64,000 nucleotides of DNA from Austropuccinia psidii (GCA_023105745.1 JALGQZ010000004.1:62613112-62677111), one strand, 5' to 3'; positions 13,690 through 26,582 are shown, numbered from the stretch's first letter. Notes: generated from the letters alone by a model not told the origin. Translations and numbers: made by a program.

Positions 13690-13930
13690 GACAAAAGTCA
13701 TGATTCTTAGCCTGCAAAGCCAGTGATAATGCTTATTTGGAGTGGGACAGGGAGAGGTGGCATGAAGAGAAAGTGAGGAATATGGAACAGAGACAGTTTG
13801 AAGAATTCAAGTTACAAAAGCAAATGGAGTTTGATGAGAAATGACCCACCAATAAATATGAATTTGAAAAAGAAAAGTGGAATTAGGAATTGGAACTAAA
13901 GCAAAAGCAATGATAGATTGATCTCACTAT
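13690..13930 (+). pseudogene. Broken coiled-coil coding remnant, possibly transposon-derived
   Basis: The plus strand reads WDRERWHEEKVRNMEQ, then RQFEEFKLQKQMEFDEK, followed by in-frame stops and more Glu/Lys-rich sequence. This charged helical composition resembles the C-terminal region of the accessory DNA-binding protein of PIF/Harbinger elements, as in the better-preserved copy at 44660-44950. The link is an inference from composition only. The remnant may continue to the left of the solo LTR (about 11470-11640), because the LTR inserted into the same sequence. There is no intact frame. Confidence 0.3.
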
Positions 13931-14608
13931 AGCTGCATTGTCATCAATCAGGCCAATTGCAGAGCTGAAATGCATTCTGACATTAATCAATAAAATATAA
14001 CAAATTAGGTATATGTTGTGTGATCATTGCATAATGTGGTGATTTCCAAAATATAATTGATGTTTATTCACCATTGGGGAACAAACTTGAAATTGATGTT
14101 ATGTTTTGAAATTGAATTTCAATTTATTGGAAATTTGGAAATTCAGGAAAGTTTTGAATTTATATTTTATGTGCCAAAGACCAATGACAGATTTTGTTTA
14201 AATTGAATTTTAAGGATCCCTCCAAATATTTTTCTTTTAATTTCTTGATTTTTTTGCAAATACAAGTGGATTGCCCCTTCCAATTTTAATTTTGTTTTTT
14301 TAATAGAAAAGAAATCATCTCCATTGAATTTCCCTTTATTTGAATTTTTTTCAAATACCATTTGAATTATTTTTTTTTTGAATAAAAAAAACATCTCCAG
14401 CAAAACACATCTCTTGAAAAACTAGCCCTGATAAAAATTTCATTCCTTCACTCCAAACTCTAGCACTGAAACTGATTTTCTTTTATCTTCTTTTTTAGAT
14501 TTTTAAAATTACTTTTTTTGTTTTTTTAAACAATTTCAGTTTCTTTTATCTCATTTCATTTTTGAACAGCTTCATCTTCACCATCATCACCTCAGTATCA
14601 GCCTCCAT
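13931..14608. other. A/T-rich spacer, nothing recognised
   Basis: No gene is seen. An antisense 78-codon ORF at 14167-14403 is Lys/Phe/Asn-rich and follows base composition. The right edge carries CCACT (14609-14613), one half of the target duplication of the next solo LTR. Confidence 0.5.
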
Positions 14609-14613
14609 CCACT

Positions 14614-16058
14614 TGTCACAGGGGCTCTAGTGGAAATACAAGAGTGGCCTGGCACTCAGAAATCAGGGAACTCACTTGGAAGACTCCAAAGAAGAAAGAA
14701 TAAAAATAATAAGAATGAATTCCTCTAAAATATATGCAGGTACAAGATGAGATGCAATAAGAGGAAAGGGAAGCCAAATGGCCAAAGAGCCAACCAAGTA
14801 AGTCCTTAATCACTGTTTCAACCTGCCAAAATGAACAATGGAATTAGTAAGGATATGACCACAAAATATCCATTGACAGGTGAGGAAAGAATAAGAGAAA
14901 AGTGCTAAACAACTGACTTAATAATATCAGTATTTGATTAACTAAAATGAAAAGGAAATAAAGATAAAAATAAATCAAAGTATATTAATTAACTGGGGGA
15001 AAACCCCCCAGGGTGGAAAGGGTAGCCGGTATATGTGAAAAGTTGGGAGCTTGAGTTCTTCAGGCTGAAAACTGATCTGTATTGATCCTTGAGGCTGTAT
15101 TGATTGTTTTGGGAATTGATACAGCTGGCTAATATTGAAATTGAAATAGGTTGAATGAATTTCCCACACTTGAAAATAAAATAGAGTTCTTGATGGATCC
15201 AGACTGTATTGAAATGAAGGTGGTTGCCAAGATGGATTGAGTGGAGCTTTGACACTTGACAAATCCTTTTGGCACTGCCTCTTGAATACACCTTGATAAT
15301 GAATTGACAGTATTCCCTTGGAAGGAATACTTGGAGTGAGAATAACCAATGACTGCTTGATGGCATCATTTGTATTTGATGTTTTGACACTTGCCCTTGA
15401 GCCTTGATGAATCCTCTTGATGACGTGACTGGATGGCCTGATGGAAGGTTGAAATAACCAGATGATATTGCCGCCAGTGTATTTCTGCTGGAAAAAGATG
15501 CATAATTGTGTATAACACCATATATGGCATTTTGGTTATTGGAGGTTGAAAATGGCCATAAGTCTTTAGAGATGATTCCAGGAGGATATTGGTGAAATTT
15601 GGTTTTGGAGGGCTTCAGAGGTGTCAGAGATTCTTTTGAGGTATTTGGCCAAATACAGCTCATACAGCCTTAAAACTGTATTTGCGCAAAGTGCGCAAAT
15701 GCGCAGAAACTGTATTTAAAGCCAAATACAGCTCATACAGCCTTAAAACTGTATTTGCGCAAAGTGCGCAAATGCGCAGAAACTGTATTTAAAGCCAAAT
15801 ACAGCTTCTTGGGCTGTATTTCCCCTGGTGACTGGGGAATACCAAAATTGCCCAAAAGTAGAGAAAGGCCAGGAAAGGCCTGATGACAGTGAAGGACCCA
15901 ATTTGGGCCCAGATGATGAAATGGCCATAAAAGGCCAAATGAGGTGAGATGGCCAATTTGGCCAATGATTTATGGACATGGCCAAATTGCCATATATTGG
16001 ATGTGGCATGGATATGCCATATTGAAGTCCAAGGGGATGAATTGCCATGGTTGTGACA
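14614..16058 (-). mobile_element. Solo LTR of the Gypsy2 family (minus), TSD CCACT
   Basis: The 1445-bp segment starts TGTCACA and ends TGTGACA, the same 7-bp inverted termini as the Gypsy2 LTRs (51243-52765 and 59339-60842), to which it is homologous in reverse orientation. CCACT flanks it at 14609-14613 and 16059-16063. No internal sequence is attached, so it is a solo LTR. The long minus-strand ORFs inside it (for example 15663-14989) are present in all LTRs of the family and are not genes. Its GCGCA-rich part differs from Gypsy2: it has a 73-bp tandem duplication instead of a long GCGCA array. Confidence 0.92.
15648..15793. repeat. 73-bp tandem duplication inside solo LTR
   Basis: Two head-to-tail copies of a 73-bp unit (15648-15720 and 15721-15793) appear identical by eye. 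Each contains two GCGCA-containing palindromic sites (TTTGCGCAAA and ATGCGCA). The partial start of a third unit follows at 15794. It occupies the position of the GCGCA array of the Gypsy2 LTRs. Confidence 0.9.
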
Positions 16059-16072
16059 CCACTCTTCAGTCA

Positions 16073-16112
16073 CCCTAGAACCTCCCAAAAAGGAATCTGA
16101 GAGGTTCTAGGG
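16073..16112. repeat. Hairpin, 12-bp perfect arms
   Basis: CCCTAGAACCTC (16073-16084) is the exact reverse complement of GAGGTTCTAGGG (16101-16112), with a 16-base loop. It lies just outside the solo LTR, in the older flanking sequence. Its role is unknown. Confidence 0.7.
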
Positions 16113-16202
16113 ATTTTCCAAGTCAAATCAATCCAAATCCATTTAGAAGTGATTTGAAAAGCCTCCCGAATTGATTAAAGGCTTTTTTCACGTTTTCACA
16201 TG

Positions 16203-16227
16203 TTAATGGCCTCCAAGAGGCCATTAA
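16203..16227. repeat. Hairpin, 11-bp perfect arms with 3-nt loop
   Basis: TTAATGGCCTC, then CAA, then GAGGCCATTAA. A related half-site (AAGAGGCCATTGAA) lies on the far side of the Gypsy1 insertion near 26700. It is followed by T/A-rich sequence, so it could fold in RNA, but there is no gene next to it to terminate. Confidence 0.6.
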
Positions 16228-16374
16228 TATTTATATATATATATTTTGATTTTTTTTCAAATATATTTAATCTATAACTAACAAATGTTATTTTTTTCTT
16301 TTTTTTTCTGATGATCCTAACTGATGATAATTTGTTTTTATTTTATCATTATGATTACTTATCATCTTTAATTT

Positions 16375-18538
16375 TGTAAGGTTTGTCTATGAAACTCTTG
16401 ATAATAGGAACAATATCAAGATTATTATGACTGTCCTCAGTAGAAAAATATAATATAATAAAATATTATAACCACAGATCTAAATATAATTATTGAAAAT
16501 AATTATATAGAAAAATAAATTTAATTATTATTATATAAAATAATAATAATAAAATATAATAATTATGATAAATTATGATTATTCTATTATTGTCATAGTC
16601 ACTGACCATTATAACAATAAGAAGTGTAAAGCTCTTAATGAGCCAATTACACATGCAAAATATAAAGATTTAACCACTTATTAATAATATATACATATCA
16701 TTCATAAAGTAATTATAACACAAACTGTGCATAAATAACTCTTATAGAAAAATTCTATATAAAAAAACTAATAATAAATAAAAAACATATAGAATTTTAG
16801 AGAGAACATACTTATGATATAAATTTAATACAAGTCAAATACAACGGTTATTATATTAACTGATTACTATAAGTTAGAAACTGGACAAAAATCAATAATC
16901 TCAATTAGAAAAAAACTTTTCATAATGAAAAATATGATTAAAGAGTTTTTGAGAGGAATTTGTGGATTTCCAAAGATATTTCAAAGACAATAATTTTATA
17001 AAATAAAATATATTATAGGTGATTACAACAATAATCTAATTTCTATTATTTCAATTCTTTAATTTAAGATTTATAAAGAATAAAATACTTAAGAAATACT
17101 TTGATAATAAGATTTTAGATATAATAAAACTTTACCTGTTTAAATGTCTAATATGATTGGATTGATAATTGATTATGGACAAAAGCAGTGATTAAAAGAC
17201 TCTTTTTATGTCTACAGAGCAGCTCTCATGATTCATAATGGATATAGAGGGCGCGCTCAGGTCAAAACTGAAAAACCATGCTTAAAAATAAGGTTCTTAT
17301 CTTAAGGTAACTTATTTTTAATTCCAATTTAAAGTTACCAGTCTTATTCTTAACTCCAAGTAACTTTAATCCTCATTTAAGTTAATTATTTCAAGTTTTA
17401 ATATGAAATAAGTTCATTTCTATTAGATTTGATCACATGAAAAACTTAAAAATAGAGTTTCAAGCAGAAATTGCTTAAACTCAATTTTTAATTAATTTTT
17501 TAAAGAAATCTTGATTTTCTTTAAGTATAATTAAAAGAGTGAATTTCCAGGCTAATTACCCAGGAAATCTGTTTATAAAAAATACTTAAAGTTCAATTTG
17601 AATATAGATAATATTAAATTGTAAGCTGTGTGAAACTTTCAAGCAAATCCATTAAGAATTGAATTTTTCAAGTTATTGCTATTTTTCCACATAAAATAGC
17701 AATACACACTAAGCCTTAACTTTTGATAAGATTTTAATTCTTGTACCTTTAATGCTTTAAGCTTATTCAAGCTTTGAAAGTTCTTAAAACTTTAATTTCA
17801 AGCCTGCATATTGGGATTTACCCTTTGGCAGCTTGAAATTCATGTCCAAATTGGGATAAAACCAGTTCAAACTTTAAGGTTGGATCAAAGTATAATCTTA
17901 AAGTTTAAATAATGTTCAAAATCCTCTGATACAGGTGGACAACCTTAATTGAATCCTTGAAGATCCAAAAAGTTGGGTACCCCAGCTCTGTTTGGTCTTT
18001 TTCCTTTGTCCCACCTTTTTGCATGGATTTTGCCCTTTTATTTATTTAAAGCCATACTATGGCCTTAAACACTTTTAAATTGAGCTCACCCAGGATTTAC
18101 GTTATGTATGGCAAATCCTTAGCCAATTCAGTGAATATACACAACACCTCAATTTTAACTAAAATTTTGGTAAGTTTGCATAAACCTTATGCAACTTTAA
18201 ATTTAAGCTTATTTAAGCTTAAATTTAACAGTTCATAAAAAATGTTAAAAAAGTTACATTAGTACTGTGAGATTCTTAAATCTTCCAATAACATAAGAAA
18301 TAAGCCTTTTTGGGTATAACACCCTATGGGTGTACCCTAGGTTATTTTTGGTGTAGAATCCAAAAATGACATAATATTTATAAACATGTTTATCAAACAA
18401 AAGTTATACTTATTTTTTGTTATTTTTTATTTTAAATTCAATTGAAAAGTCTGTTGAAGATTACATCAGCTTTATATAAAATCATTTGTGGCCTTATGGG
18501 TATGTTATACATACTTCACAGGCTCACATTCCCTACCA
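16375..18538 (-). repeat. Gypsy1 3' LTR
   Basis: Starts TGTAAGG and ends GGCTCACA on the plus strand (TGTGAGCC...CCTTACA on the minus strand). It pairs with 24433-26577. The block near 17240-17260 contains GAGGGCGCGCTCAGG, a small GC-rich palindromic island inside very A/T-rich sequence; the other LTR has GAGGGCGCCCTCAGG there. The 69-codon ORF at 18486-18695 starts in the LTR and is not a gene. Confidence 0.93.
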
Positions 18539-18550
18539 CCAAAAAAAATT
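18539..18550 (-). promoter_or_regulatory. Candidate polypurine tract of Gypsy1
   Basis: On the minus strand GGTGGTAGGGAA lies directly before the TG of the 3' LTR. The position is as expected for the plus-strand primer of an LTR retrotransposon; two T residues make it imperfect. Confidence 0.45.
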
Positions 18551-18714
18551 GTACCACAATTTTCTTTTAGTAGTATACCCCCAAGTTAATTGGAAGGGTA
18601 TCATTCACTTTTCGGCCTCTCTACTTATACTTTCAAGTATTCTAAGCACACAATTCATATTTTTTATTGAGGAATTGGTCTTCTCTCATGTCTGAATCTT
18701 CTGGGAAACTTTTG

Positions 18715-20789
18715 GGAATCAGGTATCTTTTTCTGCTACAATCCATTCATCCTCATGTTGTGGATTTCTGTACCTGACCAAGTATTCTCTTTCATCTTTT
18801 CCCCTAAGTCTTCTCTCCTTCAAGAATTTTAGTCTTTTTTTCTCTTCACTCTGATCAAGTGGAGGTACTTCTAAGGGTATTTCATTTCTCAAAGGAATAA
18901 TTCCTTATCACTAGAAGTGTAATGCTTTACCAGACTAACAGGAAATGCTGGATGTTTGTTTTCCAATTCCCCTTAAAGTTCTACTTGTACTGCATTTGTC
19001 CCATGAAGGGCTTTAATAATAAATGGTCCTGAAAAGGAATCTGTTAATTTCTTTGGACGTTGAATATTATTAAAGTTCAAGCTTGAAACTAGTATCAAGT
19101 CCCTTCCTTTGAATTCTGGGGTCTTATGACTTTTATCCCATTTCTGTTTAGCATATTCAAAGGCATGATTCATTCTTTGATTTGCATGATGCCTTATGTT
19201 ATCAAGAAATAACTTGAAGCTTGAAGCAGCTGGATGAATATCAACTAAATCTTTCTTCAAAGTATCAACTGGAAGTTTAGTGTTCCATCCTTTTTCCAAC
19301 ATTGCAGGAGTCTTTCCTGTTGAAGCATGGATATAAGTCTTGTAGGCTAATTCCAATGCTGATATAAGAGTATACCAATCATGGGTAAAGCTATCAGAAT
19401 CTTTAAGCTCCAGGCCATAAGCACAAAATCTTCTGATCATGTCCTCAAGGGTTTGAATAATTTTTTCTGCTAGCCTATCTGTTTGTGGATGGTATGCTGT
19501 TGATAATGATAGTTTTGTACCCAAAAGCTTATGTAAATTGGTTCATAAGGCTAATGTAAGCTTTGGGTCTCCATCACTAATGATATTTTTGAAGAGACCA
19601 GTATGAGATATAAATCTGTTCCAAATCAAAAGATCTGTACCCATAGCTGTGTCATCTTTATTACATGGTAAAAGTATTGGTGTTTTTCTATATCTTTATA
19701 CAATTCAAAGACATGCATTGTAGCTTTTATCACCTCCAGGTGGTAAGGCAGTTACCCAATCCATATGAGCCACTTCCCATGGGGTACTTGGTTCTTGGAT
19801 ATGAATCATCAAGCCAAATCTTTTACCAGTAGCTTTATTGTCTTTTCGGCATCTCTCACAACTATGACAGTACTAAATGACATCTTTTCTCCAAGATGGC
19901 CACCAGGAACATATCTTAATTCTTTCCATTGTTCTGTCTTCAGACATATGTCTAGAATAAATGTTATCATGGCATTCTAGTAGTATTGTGTTAATTAGCA
20001 TTCTACTACACAGGACCATGACACATGTGTGTTTAGATCTATGATATAAGATACCATCAAATAAATGGAATCTTCCATTGTCATAATATGTTTTCCAAAT
20101 ATCATCCAGAGAATTAGCCAAAGCTTCATCTTTGCAATCTTTGTAAAGTAGAGAAGTAAGAATATGACAATTCTTATCCAGCTTATAGCTATCTCTAACT
20201 TCTTCAAAGAACTCTGTTCCAACATTTGTGATTTTAATTCCTTCAATTGGAATTTGAGCTTCTGCACCTGTGTGAACATAGGCAGGATTTTCAGGTGTAT
20301 TGGGTAATTCCCATCTACTTAAGCCATCAGCATTCTTGTTAATATTTCCAGATTTATGTACTATGGTCATATTTCCTCTATACTCCTTAATAGCAATCTG
20401 CCATCTTAACATGTGTCTGTTAGGAGTCTTCATGTTAATAAGTGATTTTACTGCATTACAATCAGTAATTACTTCAAATACACTACCATCAAGGTAATAA
20501 TGAAGTTTTTCCAGAGCCCATACAAGTCAAAGGCACTCCATTTGGCTAGCTCCATATCTGGCCTCATTAGGTTTGATTTGTCTTGAGATAAAACAAATTG
20601 GATCCTCATAAGGCTTGTCATTGACAATTTGAACTTTATGAAGAGCTGCACCTAGGCCCTCACCACATGCATCAATATACAGCTTGAAAGGAAGTTTCCA
20701 GTCTGGCATCAGTAATAATGGTGCATTGGTCAAGGCATATCTGATCTTTTCATATGCTTGAATTCTCTCCTGTGTCATTTCAAAGACAT
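18715..20789 (-). pseudogene. Gypsy1 pol, C-terminal part: RNase H, integrase, chromodomain
   Basis: In order on the minus strand: end of RT/start of RNase H ([20 protein letters not shown], then [15 protein letters not shown] with the catalytic Asp), RNase H continuing to [14 protein letters not shown], and the integrase zinc-binding region with its paired His near [10 protein letters not shown]. The integrase core follows (LSTAYHPQTDRLAEK near 19500-19450), then the C-terminal barrel and a chromodomain-like tail (REYLVRYRNPQHEDEW near 18760) ending at about 18720. The frame is broken repeatedly, for example between 19873 and 19524. These enzymes would have processed and integrated the element's cDNA. 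This copy is dead. Confidence 0.85.
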
Positions 20790-21632
20790 TTTTCCTACTT
20801 CTTCATTGTGTCAAACTTTTCTAAGAACTCTCAGTTTGATTAGTTTGTTGATATGACTTTCTAATGCTTCTCTGGCCCTAGGGCTAGCTGGGTAAGCTGG
20901 TGTTCTTGAAAGTGGAGGGTAAGTTCTTTCCACATTAAGCATAATTGCCACTTAATGGCCTTTGATAGCCCCAAGTGTTTCATTATCAGAAGCAAAGGCT
21001 TCCCTGTCTTGAAATAAAATTTCAATAAGTTCTTCCTTCATTTCTGGTGTTAATTCAGGACTAATTTGTGCTTCAATCAATTGATCTGACACAAATTTTT
21101 CTTTATTAACATCTTTTACTTGTCTAATGACAGTGATTTCTCTTTTTTCTGGAGGAAAAGCAAATTTTTTCCTTTTATTTTCCCCTATATTGAAATACCT
21201 GTCTTTATGATTATTAATATCAATACCATAAATATTGAGATAATCATTTCCAAGTATAAAGTGTTGTGAAGCACAATTATTCATAACAACAAATTCAATG
21301 TTCAATCTGATACTTCCTGCAGGATGAGGAAATATCAATTCTGCTTCAAATACACCCAAGGGGTGCATATTTTGGCTGGCACTGCTGAATTTTATGCCTT
21401 CAATTTGCATTAAATTGTCTTTCCAATTGGTATAAATACTGTCAAGATAATCTTTTCCAACACAAGTACAAAAAGCACCTGAGTCAAGATGTATCTTAGC
21501 TTCTCTGTTTTTTGTAACAATTTTAGTGATAAAAGATGATCCAGCTGTATAACCTTTACCTCTGGCTGGCTTGGGTTTCTTAATTTTAGTATCTTGCACA
21601 TGTATGAGATCCATACATTCATCACTGTACTG
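20790..21632 (-). pseudogene. Gypsy1 pol, N-terminal part: protease and truncated RT
   Basis: A 220-codon frame (21614-20952) contains an aspartic-protease motif (IHLDSGAFCTCVG) and the linker that precedes reverse transcriptase. Past a stop near 20950 the sequence continues as the start of RT (about EALESHINKLIKLRVLRKV). It then jumps near 20790 straight to sequence that belongs after RT ([14 protein letters not shown]). The whole palm region with the catalytic Asp motif is absent. The deletion is probably about 1 kb, judged from the usual size of the domain. This is the decisive defect of the element. Confidence 0.8.
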
Positions 21633-23640
21633 CTATAAGTGAGTATGCACTTCTGTGACTTTAAAGGAAACATTAATATTTTCTATACTAAGTTCATCTG
21701 GTAATTCCTCCTCTTCAGAAGGCTCAGAATCACTTTCATGTACATGGACATCATTTGTTTCTTTTGTGTCATCTTTTTCAATTTCTATCTCATTGATTCT
21801 TGTCTTTTTGGGACAAGTATTAGCCAAATGAGATTTACTTCCACACTTATGATGTTTCAAAGGAGATTTGTAATGTGGTTTATTGGGTTTTGGAATTGTT
21901 TTCCTACTGTTCTTGTTGTCCATTGGGGGTTTATACCAATTTCTACCGATTTTTGTTCTAGTAGTGATGTCCTCAATAGCATTGATATAATCTTCTGTAG
22001 AGCAAGGCTCAATACATCTGCTTCTTATAGCATGCTCAAGGTCACCACCACACTTTCTTAATATCCTTTCATGTACCATTGTTTCAGACATATCAAGATG
22101 AAGGGCAGTTAATCTGTCCTTCTGTTTAAGAAACCAAGACATGGTCCTGTCCCTCTCAATATTAAAAATGGCTTCTTCAAAAGAATTCTCCATTTTAAAT
22201 GTCCAGGAATCATTTTCCCATTTGGAAATAAATTGTCCTTTCCACCAAGGCCAAGAATGTTCATTGTGGTCTTGTCTCATTTTGTAATACCATTTCTTTG
22301 CTGATTTGGTAAACAATGAGTGTAATCTGGCACTTATTTATTTATCTGGTATGTTGAATTCTTCTTTAAACATATCAATTGTTTTCATAAATTCCATATG
22401 ATTATATTACCCTTCACCACTGAAGGTTGGCCATTCCGCTAATATTGGAATGTCTTTAAAATTGCAAGCAGTATTCACTTCTGCATTACTTGAAATTGTA
22501 TGATGTAATTCATTATTCAAGTTTAGCACATTTCTGTCAAGAATTGGTGTAGACTTTCTTGGCAATTCATTCTTCAGTGATATATTATTAATACTTGATT
22601 GAATATCTTCTTTCAATTTAAGTCTTGCTTTATCACTTTTTTCCAATTGTTCTTGGAAAAGAGCTGCATTTTGCCAAGTTGAGTTTTCCAAGTTTTGAAC
22701 TTGTATTATTAATTTTTTTAACTGTCTATTTATAAAAAAAATAGAATTGTCATCTGGTTGATTGAATAAGGTAACTTTAGACTCAATTCTTGCACAAATT
22801 TTCATCAAAGACAAAATATTGTCTTTATTAATATTTTCAAGGCAAATCATTGTCTTTTGTGACTCTTTTACTTTTTGTATCTCATTACCCAACTTTTGTT
22901 GGATATACTCAAATGTTTTCGACTTTTTTATAATTTATTTATTAAAAGTTTTAATTTGGCTTACAAGCTATAAAAGATTTGTTTCTTTGGAAAAGATTGG
23001 CTCAATCTTTCCTCTTCCTTGTTTTTTAATTCTATCAGAGCTCTTGCCATATTGAGCACATTGTCCATGGCTGTCTTCTCTTTCTTGGGAATCCTATAAT
23101 TCTGCGGGTAAGTCTTGTTCCATTTGGGCTTTGCCTTTCCCTTTCCCTTTTGCTTGCCGTTCTGGTTGTCCTTGCAATTTTCTTGGGCTTGTTGGGCACT
23201 TGTGGAGGCTTGGGGAGCTTCCACTGGGCTGTTTTCCTTGCCTTGATCCAACTTCTTCTGGTCCCCTGATAACATGCTTTGGTTTTTCAACCAAGCTTTT
23301 ATCTGTTGGACTTGTCATTTGCAAGACATGGGTGTCCAACCCTTCAGAAGTTCCTCTGTCTTTTCTGGACCCATTAACTTCTTCACTTGATGATATGAGT
23401 TCATGGTGACTATCCAAAGACTTGGGAAAAGTTCCCACTCTTCATGTTTTGCTGCCATAAACCAGTTCTTGTACTGAGATTGGTATATCTCTATTGTTTC
23501 CTTTTGAAAGTGATTCAGGTCTAACAACAGAAATAGAAGTTATGTCAGCTTCTGTACTCTCAATAAGAGTGTCAAAGGTTCTGGCTAACCTTTGGGAACT
23601 GGTGGAAGTTCTGGCATCCTCCATTTGTGCCTCTCCTCTG
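21633..23640 (-). pseudogene. Gypsy1 gag, broken
   Basis: Pieces of one Gag protein occur in order on the minus strand. They are an N-terminal Ser/Thr-rich part (MEDARTSTSSQRL), a Lys/Gln-rich basic region (near KQKGKGKAKPKW), a Leu-rich helical region (22892-22407), and the Gag capsid-like domain (WYYKMRQDHNEHSWPWWK, 22316-21990). A zinc-knuckle remnant (HKCGSKSHLANTCPK) follows with its first Cys not evident. There are frameshifts around 23440-23290 and two stops between 22407 and 22316. A fragment of the same gag type is captured at 50230-51147. Gag would form the intracellular particle in which the RNA is copied. Confidence 0.82.
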
Positions 23641-24410
23641 GGCTTACATTCTTGTCTTTTTGATATATGACTTGAATTTCTTGGTCCAGATCCATTTTAT
23701 TGTATGAAGTAGTTACTTCCACTTCTAGTAGGAGTCATTTCATGTCAATATGAAGCAATTAAGACTAATAAATGGATTGAATTCACCTTCTGGACCTTTA
23801 AAGGGTTCTTTGGTAATTAAGCCCCTTGGTGCTGGGCTAGTTTGAATTTCAATACTAGACTCTGAGGCTTCGGAGTCTGAAGAGCTTTCTCTGATGGATG
23901 TCACTAGAAAAATAAGCTATAAGCTATTTTATCAAACAATAAAAATAACTTATGAACTCAACTTATTGGATGAAGTTGTTTTATTGTAATTTATGGCAAA
24001 TTAGGTCAAAAATAAAGAAAAATTTCTAATATTAAAGAAAAAAAATGTTTTTAGTAAATTTTTTATTTGATTTTATATTTTCTTTAAAGAAATAATAATT
24101 ATGCAATTAATAATTTATTAATCAAAATTGTATTATTATTCACTTTATACTAGAATAACTCAAAGACTAAATTTCAAGTCTGTGATCTTAAAAAGCCACT
24201 AGTTAGACAAAATAAATTTATTCCAACTCACTCAATACTATATTGTTTCAAACAATATTCTTAAGAAAAAATAACTTTATTAATATTATAAAGATTATTT
24301 ATAAGAGATAATTCCCAAAAAAGCCAATATTAAAGTAAATATTGTAATTTTATGTCAAAAAAACAGTAAAATAAGGTCTAGAATATAATTTATGTCCCAA
24401 AAATTGGTTA

Positions 24411-24430
24411 AAATCATGGCCAGGCCACCA
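24411..24430 (-). promoter_or_regulatory. Candidate primer binding site of Gypsy1
   Basis: Two bases inside the 5' LTR (minus-strand reading) the sequence is TGGTGGCCTGGCCATG. A TGG start next to the LTR matches the CCA end of a tRNA primer. I did not identify the tRNA. Confidence 0.4.
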
Positions 24431-24432
24431 AA

Positions 24433-26577
24433 TGTAAGGTTTTTTCATGAAACTCTTGATAATAGTAATGATATCAAGAGTACTATGACTGTCCTCAGTA
24501 GAAAAATATAATATAATAAAATATTATAACCAAAAATTTAAATATGATTATTAAAAATAAATGTAATTATAATTATATAAAATAATAATAATAAATGATA
24601 ATTATTCTATTATTGTCTTAGTCACTGACAATCATAACAATAAGAAGTGTAAAGACCTTAATGAGACAATTAAATGTGGAAAATAGAAATATTTAACCAC
24701 TTATAAAAAATATATAAATATTATTTATAAAAGAATTAAAACACACATTGTTCAGAAATAATTCTTATAGAAAAATTCTATATTAAAAAAACTGATAATA
24801 GATAAAAAAAAAAGATATAGAATTTTAAATAAAACTTACTTATAATATAAATTGAATACAACAAGTCAAATACAAAATTTATTATATTAAATAATTATTA
24901 TCATAAGGTAAAAACATTCCAAAAATCAATATTTTTAAATATAAAACAACTTTTCATAATAAAAAATATGATTAAAGAGTTTTTGAGAGGAATTTGTGGA
25001 TTTCCAAAGATATTTCAAAGACAATAATTTTATAAAATAAAATATATTATCGGTGATTACAACAATAATTTAATTTCTATTATTTCAATTCTTTAATTTA
25101 AGATTTATAAAGGAGAAAATACTCAATAAATACTTTAATAATAAGATTTTATATATAATAAAACTTTACCTGTTTAAATGTCTAATATAATTGGATTGAT
25201 AATTGATTATAGACAAAAACAGTGATGAAAAGACTCTTTTTATGTCTACAGAGAAGCTCTCATGATTCATAATGGATATAGAGGGCGCCCTCAGGTCAAA
25301 ACTGAAAAACCATGCTTAAAAATAAGGTTCTTATTTTAAGTTAACTTATTTTTAATTCTAATTTAAAGTTACCAGTGTTATTTTTAACTCCAAGTAACTT
25401 TAATCCTCATTTAAGTTAATTATTTTAATTTTTAATATGAAATTGATTTATTTATATTAAATTTAATCACATTAACAACTTAAAAATAGAATTTCAAGCA
25501 GAAATCTCTTGAAATCAATTTTTAATTAATTTTTTAAAGAAATATTAATTTTCTTTAAGTATGATTAATAGTGTACATTTCCAGGCTAATTACCCAGGGA
25601 ATTTGTTAATAAAAAATACTTGAAATTCAATTTAAATATAGATAATATTAAATTGTAAGCTGTGTGAAGTTTTCAAGCATATCCATGAAGATTTGGATTG
25701 TTAATGAATTTTTGAAGTTATTGCTATTTTTCCACATAAAATAGCAATACACACTAAACCTTAAGTTTTGATAAGGCTTTAATTCTTGTACCTTTAATGC
25801 TTTAAGCTTATTCAAGCTTTGAAAGTTCTTAAAACTTTACTTTCAAGCTTGCATATTGGGATTTACCCTTTGAAAGCTTGAAATTCTTATTCAAATTTGT
25901 ATAAAACCAGTTTAAACTTTAAGGTTGAATCAAAGTCTAATTTTAAAGTTTAAATAAGGTTTAAAATCCTCCAATAAAGGTGGAAACCCTTAATTGAATC
26001 CTTTCAGATCCAAAAAGTTGGGTACCCCAGCTCTGTTTGGTCTTTTTCCTTTGTCCCACCTTTTTGCATGGATTTTGCCCTTTTATTTATTTAAAGCCAT
26101 ACTATGGCCTTAAAAACTTTTAAATTGAGCTCACCCAGGATTTACATTCTGTATGGAAAATAGTTAGCCAATTCAGTAAATATACACAACACCTAAATTT
26201 TAACTAAAATTTTGGTAAGTTTGCATAAACCTTATGCAACTTTAAATTTAAGATTATTTAAGCTTAAATTTAACAATTTTAAAAAAATGTTAAAAAAGTT
26301 ACATTAGTACTGTGAGAGATTCTTAAATCTTCCAATAACATAATAAATAAGCTTTTTTGGGTATAACACCCTATGGGTGTATCTTAGGTTATTTTTGGTT
26401 TAGAATCCAAAAATGAAATAAAATTTATAACTTTGTTTATCCAAAAAAAAAATTATACTTATTTTTTGTTATTTTTTATTTTAATTTCAATTGAAAATTC
26501 TTTTGAAGACTAAATCAGTTGTATATAAAATCATTTGTGGCCTTATGGGTATGTTATATCTACCTCACAAGCTCACA
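24433..26577 (-). repeat. Gypsy1 5' LTR
   Basis: Starts TGTAAGG and ends AGCTCACA on the plus strand; direct partner of 16375-18538. Because the element is on the minus strand, this is its upstream LTR and would have carried the promoter. Confidence 0.93.
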
Positions 26578-26582
26578 AATTT

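Larger units (their letters stand above)
16375..26577 (-). mobile_element. Full-length Gypsy1 LTR retrotransposon, defective, TSD AATTT
   Basis: A 10.2-kb element on the minus strand, bounded by two direct LTRs of about 2.15 kb and by AATTT at 16370-16374 and 26578-26582. Reading on the minus strand, it contains 5' LTR, candidate primer binding site, gag, protease, a truncated reverse transcriptase, RNase H, integrase with a chromodomain-like end, purine-rich tract and 3' LTR. The coding part has many stops and lacks the RT core, so the element cannot replicate itself. The two LTRs differ at many positions, for example throughout the first 100 bp, so the insertion is much older than Gypsy2. 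Confidence 0.93.
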
